Shown here in pieces: positions 21,762-31,275 of a stretch of 64,000 nt of DNA (its first letter is position 1; the number at the start of each line of letters is the position of its first letter). Origin of the DNA: Ustilago trichophora (Eukaryota; Basidiomycota; Ustilaginomycetes; Ustilaginales; Ustilaginaceae); assembly GCA_900323505.1 (NCBI GenBank), contig OOIN01000028.1:124001-188000 (forward strand), given 5' to 3'. The position numbers and the translations under genes are program-made. Under the pieces are notes generated by a model, which was not told the DNA's origin, did no database searches, and saw only the letters and a program-made list of their open reading frames with translations.

Positions 21762-22093
21762 TTTTTTTTGGAAGATTTTCCTCTAAGGGACGGCGGACAA
21801 GGTTTGCAATGGAACACTGACCCTTTCGCTCCGGATTTATGCTGTACATATACTTTTCGTGCCTGGATCCAGTCAGTCGTTCTTGACAGCTCAGGTCGTC
21901 GGAAGCGAGCGTGAAAGTATGTCAGGACCCGTCCGACGCATCTGATTCTTAGCACAGAGGAGGAGCTGCAAAGAGGGGGTTCACTCATAGCAATGGGGGT
22001 ATTTCCCGGTCCCGACCCGACATTCTCCCCACTTTCATTACAAAGCTCCGCCGCTCAGTGGAAGCGCAGAAGCGAAGGAGCGCTTCAGGCCCT
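21762..22093. other. Intergenic region
   Basis: It holds the promoter of the gene starting at 21761, with a CATAAAT element near 21836. I see nothing else. Confidence 0.4.
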
Positions 22094-22612
22094 CTAACCC
22101 CATTCGGCACGCGATGCCGGATGTCTTCGTCGCTCGGGATCCACCGTCAATGGAAAAATTACCGAGTGTTGCCACATCGCCCCCCGTGGTGAAGTACGGA
22201 AAGTCCACTCCAGGGCATGACGGCTCACAGTTCGACTTGGTGTGTCACCAAGCATGACATCGGCTTCGCCAAGTCCTGTACGATGCGGAACCCTCGACGG
22301 ATGCTGCATCGAATCAATATGTTTCATATGTGACTGCACCGCCGAGATTGCTCCTTCCTGCACACTTCGATTCAGACGTATTAGTGTCCCACCTTCACGA
22401 AGAGAAGAAGACACAATGGGACCAAAGCAGCACACACTCTCGATATCTTTGTAGGCGATGGATTGCATCGAAGGACGAATGATGATCTCAGCTTTGCATT
22501 TTGCAATCAAGGTGGGGAATATTTCGACCTGAAAGAGGGACGACATACAGTATGCGATGGTGATGTTGTCAGCAACGACAATTGAGAGTGTGTGAGCAGA
22601 TCCTATCAGTGC
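22094..22612 (-). other. Open frame of unknown nature directly behind an effector gene
   Basis: The frame has an ATG at 22546 (150 codons) but is open further upstream, to near the stop of the gene at 22606. The sequence (for example AYKDIESVCCFGPIVSSS, then LREGGTLIRLNRSVQEG) looks protein-like rather than random. It has no signal peptide and I recognise no family. A CTTTCAG|GTCG acceptor-like site at about 22530 raises the possibility of a decayed or displaced exon. It could also be a fragment of a mobile element or a chance frame. Confidence 0.25.
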
Positions 22613-23548
22613 GCCCTTATCGCCACTTGCTCGAGAATGTTTTCGATTTCTTCAATGTACAGCTTCTCGGCCTCAAACAAGCTCAAATAACCCTGGTGTT
22701 GGCGGGCTACGTCATATGAGTATGTCATCGCCCAGGGGTGAAGTCTCTGGCTCAGTCGATCAGATTCTTCCTTGGTCAAGTGCGTCCATAGCTGATCCTT
22801 AACTTTCCTTTGACACCGAGCAAAGGCGAAGAGAAGAGTGTACTCTTTGGTCAGTCTCAACAATCCTTTTTTCCTCAATATTGGAGAGACTTACTCACTT
22901 TCTGAGATTGTCGAGCGCTTGCACACGCTTTGCATACCTGCTGTACTCTTCCGGTACGAACTCCGTTGTTCCACTTCCAGGCGAAACTCGAAACATAGCA
23001 GGCGGCGGTCCGTTGTGAGCGACACGGTACCGAAGCCACCAGTCTGCATAGCCCCCCGGAGTTGCAGCTCTACGCCAGGCTGCAGGAGGAAGGGGCGGAT
23101 GAGGCGGATACATGACGGAAGCAAGGAGCTGAGAAGTCGGCCCTAGTCCATGCTGACGATGTGAGCTGGCCTGGATTTGTCCAACAGATCGCATGTCGAA
23201 TAGTCTCGTGGGATCATCCATGAGTGTTTGGTAAGGAGGAGAGTGGACTTGCGATGGCGAACCCATCGAAAGACGCTTCGAAGGTTGGATACCCAGTTTG
23301 GGCGCAGATTCGATTTGTGATAATTCAAAATCAAGCGTAAGGACCGGAGGAGGGGGAGTCGGTCGTTTGCGTCCTCGCATACCTTGAGGGATGGACATCT
23401 CTCCAGACACCTCTCCCGAAGACTCGGACGGTCTCTCATCACTGAGAGCTCTTTCCGAGGCAGAAGCCGAAGAAGTTGGAGCAGCCCTGCAGAGGGTGAG
23501 TAGCTGCAGAGCCACTACCGCAAAGAGCCAAAGCATGTGTCGCTTCAT
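22606..23548 (-). CDS. Two-exon secreted effector candidate with RKR site and LTLDFEL motif (283 aa)
   Basis: Exon 1 is 23548-22899 and exon 2 is 22807-22606; the phase-2 intron is 91 nt (GTGAGT...CAAAG). An in-frame ATG at 23632 is rejected because a TATA box (GTATAAAG, 23633-23640) abuts it; ATG 23548 lies 85 bases below the TATA and opens a signal peptide (MKRHMLWLFAVVALQLLTLCRA). A Ser/Glu-rich propeptide-like segment ends at GRKR (59-62), followed by Pro-rich sequence and LTLDFEL (70-76), a near-EAR pattern. A second KR is at 91-92. The C-terminal module reads YADWWLRYRVAHNG...YAKRVQALDNLRKK, then DQLWTHLTKEESDRL...EIENILEQV. Confidence 0.84.
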
Positions 23549-24161
23549 GATACGAGTGAGTCGAGTGGCAGACGAGTTTGAGTTTTGGGGCTTGTGGTCA
23601 TTGATCCGCTCCACTCTCTCTTGAGCCGCCATCTTTATACGATTAGCTCGCGGACCGTCGAGGACTCGGTGCTACCAGGATTCAACTAGATATTTCTGAA
23701 ATGGAAGTCCATTGGAAATGAAGGTTCGAATGCCGGTTCGGACAGGCTTTCATTCCGTGGCCACGTAATCGAGTCCCGAGCCTGCTCGCTGGACCGCTGA
23801 ACATCGCATTCATTTGTTTTGGTGGTACTCGAACGCTGAGGTCCACACTTGTTCTCAGCCTTCAATATATACTTGGCCGGTGAAGCGGGTTACGACGATC
23901 GATTTGCTCAAGGGAAATGAAACGAGATTGGGAGTTGCAGGTCAAGAAGAAGGGAAGGGATAACGTCTCGTGACAAACAGCAATACAGAAGCAAAAGATG
24001 GCTGAAAATACAAGAGGAAGAGAATCGGACAGCAATTAACCTAGAAAGGAGCTCGGGGAAAAGGCGTCAGCCCAAACATTGGGAAGAGGTAACTAATATA
24101 GTAAGGTACTGTACTATACAGTACAGCTCAGGCACGACGGCGGATCCTTGACACGAGCTTC
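23549..24161. other. Intergenic region with inverted repeat
   Basis: It contains an inverted repeat GTACTGTA-CTA-TACAGTAC at 24106-24124 and no supported gene. Confidence 0.45.
23633..23640 (-). promoter_or_regulatory. TATA box that decides the start codon
   Basis: GTATAAAG directly abuts the upstream in-frame ATG (23632). Transcription should therefore begin downstream of that ATG, which supports 23548 as the start. Confidence 0.6.
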
Positions 24162-24816
24162 TTAGGGGCGACGCATCCTCAGCAAACGTTCAAAGATCTC
24201 TTCCTTTCGCAGAAGATTTACTCTGTCTTGTTCGTACCGCGCGCCGGCCAGTGTCAGAGCGTGCGGACGCTTTTCCCGGAGATCGAAGTCTTTCCAACTG
24301 TTGAATGGCTTTTCGAAGAGCGCCAGGTAGTCCTCTAGCGAGAACTGGGGCGACTGCTTGTACAGTAGTCTTCGAGCAGTGTTGCCGGTGCTCCATGCGT
24401 CAGCCCTGCATGCGCCAAGTCAGACTATCCAAGGAACGAAGGACTTACCTCACCGACTGTTTGGCCGCTTCAATACGATCAATGAATTTCTGGAACTCGC
24501 TCACAACGATAGTGTGTTGCCAAAAAATTTGTGGAACCCTTTTGCCGTAGTAGTCCGAGTATGGCAGCCACCAATGTGGATCGACAATCCTGCCGGTCGA
24601 TGCGTCACTTGCTGAGCTGATTGAAGCGCCGCTGAAGGCAGAGGAGCTTGTCGAGCCTGCGCTCGTCAGACGGCTCCCGAAGCCACTCGAGTCCGAAGAG
24701 TCGGATCGACGTAAAAGCTTACTCGTCTCGAGAGCTAGAGGTGCGCCTTTTAAGACGTGCGAGGTCGTAATGGCGCACAAGGCAGCAAGGGAGAAGAACA
24801 TCGTGCGAATCATCAT
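24162..24816 (-). CDS. Two-exon secreted effector candidate (about 191 aa)
   Basis: Exon 1 is 24816-24449. Exon 2 most likely starts at 24369 (intron 79 nt, donor GTAAGT, acceptor TCGAAG) and ends at 24162. A nearer acceptor at 24405 would also keep the frame and add 12 residues, but would give an unusually short 43-nt intron. Start 24816 is chosen because MMIRTMFFSLAALCAITTS is a signal peptide; the frame is open upstream of it. KLLRR follows at about residue 35. The linker is Ser-rich. The module reads WWLPYSDYYGKRVPQIFWQ...FIDRIEAAKQSVR, then LLYKQSPQFSLEDYLALFEKPFNSW...KEEIFERLL, matching the PF-x-x-W pattern of the neighbours. Confidence 0.78.
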
Positions 24817-25708
24817 GTAATGAGGTAAAGGGTAGGCTGTGGAGCAGACTTCAGTGTGGTTAGGGATGAGGACAACATCCAAAGACACTCGCGGCACTTG
24901 TTATATACAGCGAGCTTGTTCGATACATACTGTATAGCTCATGATGTAGACACGGCTGTCGGGTTGGCAAGGTCACCTGCTTGGGAGAACAGCGATGCAT
25001 GCGTGAGAATGAATCCTATGCAACCTGTTATGAAGTTCGGCCGCGCTAAAGCACCGAATTTTGACACTGCGCTTTTTCATCACGTTCAAGGATGCGCGAG
25101 AGTTGTTGATGCTGCTGGCAACAGCATCGCTTGGTTGCAAGGTTTGTTTTTCGTTTGCATAATACTTTTCGGCCTCGACTCAGCTTGAACTCTCTAATCG
25201 CCGCTTCTCGAAGTGTCTTCACGCCTAGACATACGCGGTCTTCTCACAATCAAGCTTTAAGTATTTCATGAGGTGTGCATAGTTAAGGTTTCAGCCTTGG
25301 GATCTTCTGCTTCAGACTACGACCGCTTATAGAGATATAGGGATGGAAATGATGACAGCGTAGGGCTGCTGTGATTGACTGACTTTCTAGTGCACCAGTG
25401 CAACGTCGAAGGGACAGAAGCAGGGAGGGAGATGATTATGCTGGCCGGCACAACCATGCGTGACGAATGGGGTGGGGGCATAAAAGGGTCTTGTTGAGCT
25501 GATACAGAAATGCAAAAGGAGAATCGGAACTTGACAGCACTGGCAATGGAGTGACGCACCATTGAGCAGGCGCACTTCCGACCAGATTGCTGAAAACGTG
25601 GGAGGAGGAAAGGGAAGCCGCAAAGACGTCAAGGCAGAGACGGAATGGTGAGGTCCCAAGGGAGGTGCTTCGCGCAAATATTGCTGGCGAGCACACACCA
25701 CGCAAGTC
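24817..25708. other. Intergenic region
   Basis: No frame with a signal peptide, splice structure or domain is seen. Short frames between 25317 and 25731 look accidental. Confidence 0.4.
24901..24908 (-). promoter_or_regulatory. TATA box
   Basis: GTATATAA on the minus strand lies about 85 bases before the ATG at 24816. Confidence 0.55.
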
Positions 25709-26292
25709 TCAGCCTCTAAAGCGAGGCACAAAGCGCTTCAGGATTTCATCCATGTCTTGGAGCTTTTTTTTATCCTGCTCGAAATACACGCCCCAGGTGT
25801 TCAAGAAAATAGGGTGGTCTTCATTGGCCTTCAGGTTGCTCCAATCGTGAAAATCTTCTGGCATGATTGCTTTCTCCTGGCTTGTCAAGTCGCTACCTCG
25901 AAGCGCTTGGCTACAACCAGCACATGCGCGCAAAACCTGGTCAGCATCTCAAGTGGAATGCTTTGTCAAGAACGGGGAGCAGCGACTTACTCTCGAACAC
26001 CTTTCATGATTAGAATACGTCTCTTGAAATCCCTCAAGTTATCCGCGTGAACTTTGTTGCCTTGAAAGATGGGCTTGACTTCCTTGTTCCGCCACTGGTC
26101 GTAATTCTGCCAAAAGTTTGGAACTGGAACACCTTCCAGAATCGGTCCCCTGGAGCCAGATCCCGAAGCCCTCTTAAGAGGCATTCTGAGCCCTCGTTGG
26201 GACCGCTGCTCACCGAGGGTTGCAGCTGCTTCGGTACACAGAAACAGGGCGCAAACGAAAGGCACCAGCAGGACGACCGAAGGAATCTTCAT
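25709..26292 (-). CDS. Two-exon secreted effector candidate (167 aa)
   Basis: Exon 1 is 26292-25991 and exon 2 is 25910-25709; the 80-nt phase-2 intron is GTAAGT...TGTAG. The signal peptide is MKIPSVVLLVPFVCALFLCTEA, then AATLGEQ and a Kex2-type site MPLKR (about residue 40). The mature part begins ASGSGSRGPILEGVPVPNFWQNYDQW. The module reads FKRRILIMKGVRDQALRGSDLTSQEKAIMPEDFHDWSNL... and ends LQDMDEILKRF. It is a close paralogue of the gene at 27650-28248: both have TLGEQ after the signal peptide, GP(I)xxGVPxPxxW after the KR, and GSDLT in exon 2. Confidence 0.85.
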
Positions 26293-27649
26293 GTTGGAAT
26301 TCGAGTAGGCAAAACAAGGCTAACACTTGAAGGAGAAGGTGTGAGATTTGCGCAGTCGATAAGGAGAAGGCAAATAGCTGAGATAGGGGTGCGTGGTGGA
26401 AGTCAGACAGCTAGGAAGAGGAAAAGTGACCGCTTATATGCACTTTGCGACATGTCAAATCTTCAAGAAAGCGTCCGTTCTGCACTGTACCGGTCTGCAC
26501 TTTGAATCGCAGAAACGATCTTTCAGCTTCGAGGCTGAAGCGGGAAGCGAAGACAAGGGGTTTTGCAAGGCTACAAAAGTTGCATGGCATGGTGGGAGCT
26601 GGTGCTCGACACAATGGAATTCCAGCATGAATTGCGGGCTTTGACTCTTGCTAAGCCAACCCACCCTTGAGCAGTGGCACTGAGACAGTCGACAGTAGCA
26701 GCAGCTTCGTCTTCTTGTTGCAGCCAAGATCGTATGGCTACTATGATACTATGCATGGGTTCAAGCAACTGTTTCCAGTGCCCACAGCGGACGGTGACGG
26801 GAAGTATGTGCTCTCCTCTCACATTTCTGCTCACGTTGCTTCAGATTGTGACAATAAGGCATGATCAGCTCAGCAGACATTCCCGGGTGCAGTGCTACAG
26901 TAACATAGCTGCACAGGTAGTCGTTCAGGACAAATGTAACTGCACGGTGTCCACCCATCACGCAAACATAAGCCCGATCCTCAGAGAGTCGAGCGAGAAA
27001 CTTTCTCGATCTTGAGAGATGTACAGATTTGACAGCAAAACATCCATAAGATGACGCTCTCAAGCTTTTCTGGAAGGCTTGCTTCGATTCGAGGTACAAC
27101 CCTTTCATGAAGCTCGATCAAGAGGGGAGAGAGGAGTCTTCGAGCGATGAAGAGGAAATGAAGCTCATCTTCTCTGCGATCTATGACATTGCCTCATTCC
27201 CTGATCCGAGCCCAAGAGAGAAATCCCCATCAACAGAAAAAGGAAGAGCTTCATCACAATTCTGAATTCACAGAGTGCTTTCAGGGAGTCAGAGAGCAGA
27301 TGAAAAAGACGCAGCTACAACGAAAAGACAGGCAGGATAGGAGAAGATAGCAGCACTGGGATGCGCAACGCTGAGCTTGGAGGAGAGGGGGAGAAATGCG
27401 TGGGCTAGCAAAAACTAAGAGCGGAATGAAAAGCGATCTGCTTGCTTCGTCTAACAGTCCACTTCTTGGGCCTGCAGAATGCCAGGGAATATCAGAACAT
27501 CCATAGAAGGAAGTCATTGCCATTGGGCTGTTGAATCGGATGCTGTGAAAGACTCATGCCGACAAACGATGTAGAGCTCGTTAAGAATATTATACACACG
27601 CAGGAGGCCCTCAGAACAAGCAGGTCGAGCCGCTCCACGCTATTCCGTC
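26293..27649. other. Intergenic region (1.36 kb)
   Basis: It contains several overlapping short frames without signal peptide or conserved module. I see no gene. It separates the two closely related effector genes. Confidence 0.4.
26434..26439 (-). promoter_or_regulatory. TATA box
   Basis: A CATATAAG element on the minus strand lies about 145 bases before the ATG at 26292. The paralogue at 28248 has the same element at a matching distance. Confidence 0.5.
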
Positions 27650-28248
27650 TCAGGCTAAAGCGTGAGGCGTGAAATGATCGAGGACCGAGTACAAGCTGTT
27701 GAGCTTAGCAACATCCTCCTGGTACTTCAAGGCCCATGCAATTAGATTGCCCGGATTGACCTCGTTAGCCTTCAATCCGTTCCAGGCATGGAACTCTATG
27801 GGCAAGTTTAGCTTCTGAGCGTACGTCAAGTCAGAGCCAACCAGTGCTTCCCTGTACAACAAAGAGAGATGTCAATTTTGGCGTGTACTTCGAAGCGTGT
27901 TCTCTTTCAAAGAGCAACTAAAGGGAAGAGAGAAGAGAGGCTCGCGACTTACCGTCGAACGTTCCACATAGCCACGATACGATCTTTGAATGACTGAAGA
28001 TTGCTAGCATCAAAAACGTTGCCGTGGAAGACGGGAAGAAGAGCCTGATTGCGATACGCGACGTATCTTGGCCACCAGCTGGGTGTTGGGACCCCTTGCG
28101 GGATCGGTCCGCTGATACCTGTCGCCCTCTTGTGCGCTCGTACGTGCTCTTGATGTACCACCTGCTCACCAAGCGTTGGAGCCGCTTTTGCGCACATGAA
28201 CATGGCGCAGGCGCTAAGAGCAAAGACTACAGTTGAGAGAAGCTTCAT
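27650..28248 (-). CDS. Two-exon secreted effector candidate (165 aa)
   Basis: Exon 1 is 28248-27953 and exon 2 is 27851-27650; the 101-nt phase-2 intron is GTAAGT...TTGTACAG. The signal peptide is MKLLSTVVFALSACAMFMCAKA, followed by APTLGEQ and a Kex2-type site HKR at about residues 39-41. The mature part starts ATGISGPIPQGVPTPSWWPRY. The module reads LQSFKDRIVAMWNVRREALVGSDLTYAQKLNLPIEFHAWNGL and ends LNSLYSVLDHFTPHALA. It is the nearest paralogue of the gene at 25709-26292. A TATA element sits at 28385-28392. Confidence 0.86.
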
Positions 28249-29224
28249 CGTTTCAAGATAGGAGAAGAAAACTTGAGAAGTACGCTGGAGTAAGGCTGGT
28301 TCTTGGGAAAGAGGCGAAATGTCGCTTAGTTGTAGAGTGGATCTGTGGCTGGAAATCTACAGACCGACTTGAAAGTTGTGACTACTTATATGCTCCTCAG
28401 CCGTGCTCATTTTTTTCGTTCTGGAGAGATCTATACCGTACAGAGCAGTGCTGTAGACACTCTACCTTACTGTACCACACATTGGTGTGTAAGCCTGCTT
28501 GAGGATCGCTTCAGAACGAAAGCTCTTAGGTTCGGTGAAAGAGATGCTTAGTCAAAAGTTACGAAAGACCACAATGTCTGCGACTTGTTGAGCCCCCTTG
28601 TTAGGTCAGGACGCCTTTGAGGACTACAGAGGCTCTGCTGTAATCGCTGGTACCATCGTCACTTCGTCCCCGCAAGCTTGGTCATACTCTCACGACACTT
28701 CTTGATGTTGTACAAAATCTGATCGGGACTCCGATCTTGAAGATTCCACCGGATAAGAAAAGCTGAGACTGCCGGTACCTTCTCACGCCACACAATCACG
28801 TCGTCGACAAGCGTAATAGCGTGCTTTATGCTTCTGTGGGGACATGCCTACAATTGGTACATTCTCGTTGACCAAGGCCGTAAAGACGGTTGCTGAGTCA
28901 AGCGCACTTGCTCAGTGTTCGATTATACCACACAATTACATGACAACCTGTCAAGAAGAAAATCTCGCTTGGTAGTTCGTTTCATTTGCACACCAGTGAC
29001 TCTTTTTAGCACAGCACTGAAAAGTACAATACTGTCTAATGACCTATAACGAAGGGGACACTCTGAAAGCAGCAGTGGTGAAGAGTGTGTGAGAGAGCTC
29101 TTTGCGCTTCTTCGTTTGAGGAAGGAGTGCGTTCTGATCACAGACTCACAAGCCTCACGAAGATGACAAAGGATCCACAGACTGTGGCTGGATCTACCAT
29201 CACAAGATTGGCTTTATGCGGGAT
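28249..29224. other. Intergenic region
   Basis: On the minus strand, 28850-28661 resembles a last exon: an acceptor-like TTGTAG, then an open frame of ~60 codons with a WNL motif. No matching first exon was found. Confidence 0.35.
28385..28392 (-). promoter_or_regulatory. TATA box
   Basis: CATATAAG on the minus strand lies about 140 bases before the ATG at 28248. Confidence 0.5.
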
Positions 29225-29807
29225 CTAAGCCCAAAGGGCACCTCGAGAAATGATGTCAGAAATGGTTTCCTCCATTCGATTCATGATCACTTGGTCCTGC
29301 TGCCAATTTCGTGCCACAAGGTCGAGCTCGTGCGGACTTTCAATCTCCTCACCGAGCGTGTACCACTTTCGCAGGGGCTGCGACAATACAGCTCTTTCCC
29401 AAGGCGAGAGTTTTTGGGCTTGGAGCAGTACTGTGCTGATCAAGGAAACAAAATATTAAGTTAGCCACCATTCCTTGCAGCTGTACGTCCCGTTGTGCAG
29501 CTCTCATGACAGCAACTCACCTTCGCACGGCATCGAGAAGGTTGATCCTCTCTCTGAAATAATCATAAGCTGGCTTGACAACATAGCTTCCCAGAAGAAA
29601 AGGGTGAGTTCCCTTCTTGTAGTAGAGGGCCCGATACTCATCCCACCATTTCAGCCTAGGGGGTGCAAGACTGACTCTACGCGCAGCACCCGAACCATAG
29701 ACTCGCCTTTCGATTCGGTGGTCACGAAGTACAGCAGCCGCACTACCTAGTATGCCCACAAAGATTCCCAGTACTCCCGCGCTATAGGCTACCGAGAGAA
29801 GCTTCAT
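29225..29807 (-). CDS. Two-exon secreted effector candidate (165 aa)
   Basis: Exon 1 is 29807-29521 and exon 2 is 29435-29225; the 85-nt phase-2 intron has donor GTGAGT, branch GGCTAACTT and acceptor TGATCAG. The signal peptide is MKLLSVAYSAGVLGIFVGILGSAAA, and ERR and ARR dibasic sites follow before the module. The module reads LKWWDEYRALYYKKG...YFRERINLLDAVRSTVLLQAQKLSPWERAVLSQPLRKW, ending MNRMEETISDII. It is the most diverged of the three ~165-residue paralogues in this part of the cluster. A TATA box (CTTATAAAAG, 29941-29950) lies about 135 bases upstream. Confidence 0.84.
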
Positions 29808-29940
29808 AGTTCCATACGAAGAGTTTTGAAACGTAATGAGAGCAAAGAGTGGAGATCACAGAATAAGGGCTGCGTTGATGTTGGTTTCACTGCCGCCAGG
29901 ATGGCAAGAAGAAGGTCAATGCCAGGCCAGGTTTTGGCGA

Positions 29941-29950
29941 CTTTTATAAG
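29941..29950 (-). promoter_or_regulatory. TATA box
   Basis: CTTATAAAAG on the minus strand lies about 135 bases before the ATG at 29807. Confidence 0.55.
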
Positions 29951-30391
29951 AACTATAAGGCTGCCGGTACAAGCTCTCAATGCTTTGTGCTTTCTGAGGG
30001 AGCTCAGCACATTCAATGGCAGGCTGTCTACCGCTGTGGCGACTGTCTCTTCCGCGGCCGTTGCCCAAAGGAGGAGTTTACGATGCTGGTCTCTGGAGAT
30101 TTTGATTATTAGAGTTTACACAAGGCTATGGCTTGCTGGAAAAAAAAAATAAATCAGGGCTTCGCATCGTGAGAAAATGGTATCAACGATGGAGATACAG
30201 GCGTATCCCACGCTTAGTGCCACGGTCTGGCCATCATTCACAGAGGCGTAAAGAGGAGCCGGTACTTGTGGCGTCCTGATTGACATACCAGATATGCACT
30301 AGAGTGAACAGTGAGCTTTGCACCAAGTTGCCTTGCGTGAGAGGCCTTTTGTGTCTGTAGGATCGTCGCACAACGATTTTTTTGATAGTCA

Positions 30392-30850
30392 GGATGGAGG
30401 TGAAGGGTCTCGACTCGAAGGCCTTGGCAGCGTAATCTTAGTAAGAGCTCCTTGATTCCAAACAAACTGTGATGGCAAGTTTGTCGAAGACGGCTTCCTC
30501 GAAACGTTCTTAGAGATCTTCCTAAAGACGAGGCATTGAAGCTTGGCCGGGTCTTGTGCGCAAGCCACGTGACCTCAAGAGCGAAAGTCCTGGTTGAGTG
30601 TCGCCAACAAACATGGAGAGGTTCAGAGCTTGTGCCTACGCATACTGTAAGTTTAGCTGCGGGACAGACTTGCTTTCTCCATTTTGTGGAGCGGCTCCCT
30701 GAAAGTTTCAACAACTCGACATTGACGCACTTCACCGGCTTTGTTCATTACATGGTGGAAGTACCACCAGCTTTTCTTCCCACGGTCACTGAATCGATGT
30801 CGCAGGCTACCACAATGTGGACCTGCATGTGCTTCGTGGGAGTAAGCCAT
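30392..30850 (-). pseudogene. Relic of an effector gene of the 36.9/38.4-kb type
   Basis: The minus strand encodes FREPLHKMEKAS near 30675-30710, aligning with FLRERLLQMEKAR at the exon-1 end of the gene at 38410. Further down, AGGAAGATCTC...TCTTCGACAAACTTGCC (about 30500-30535) aligns base by base with the end of exon 2 of the gene at 36862. The 3' flank (CTCGACTCGAAGGCCTTGGC region, ~30405) also aligns with the flank at ~36830. No ATG with signal peptide, no usable splice pair and no continuous frame remain, so this is a decayed copy. Confidence 0.62.
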
Positions 30851-31275
30851 TGTATGTATCTGGTGCCCGAAAAGGCGTGGGTTGGCAGATGAAGACTTCA
30901 GAGCGCATTGTAGTCACGGAAGCTTTCGGACCGCATCTGTCGATCTTGATTGGTCGTTACAAGCATCACCTTGCTTTGATGTCGCTCAACAGATTGATCT
31001 GTGGGTCGCAAGAAAAGCCTCGAGGAGGGTCTTGAGAGCGTATTGTTGTCGTGTGTGACTCGAACAAAACGCTTGGCTCAACCTGTGCACAAGCCCCACC
31101 TGATTGTATTGCGTGACTCTGCTCCAACCCTGGCTACATGAAAGTGAAACGCAACCCTTAAAGCAATGTCATGATCCTGCAGTGAGTCCTTCCCGTTCTT
31201 TCTGCCATTTGTGTCGCTCCTAAGATACAGAACACACAACAACCCGTTCAGAGACGATAGCAATAGTTTCCAAGC

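Larger units (their letters stand above)
29808..31275. other. Intergenic region around the relic; promoter of the multi-module gene
   Basis: Apart from the relic at 30392-30850 I see no gene. The last ~300 bases before 31276 must hold the promoter of the large gene, but no clear TATA box was found. Confidence 0.4.

Noticed and set aside
24370..24448. A 43-nt intron (acceptor at 24406) for the gene at 24162-24816
   Set aside because: Frame is kept, but the intron would be far shorter than the 79-101 nt of all its relatives, and the 79-nt choice aligns better with the family.
28661..28850. A last-exon-like stretch on the minus strand (acceptor TTGTAG, then ~60 open codons with WNL)
   Set aside because: No first exon with signal peptide was found, and the part after W is too short compared with the family's last exons.
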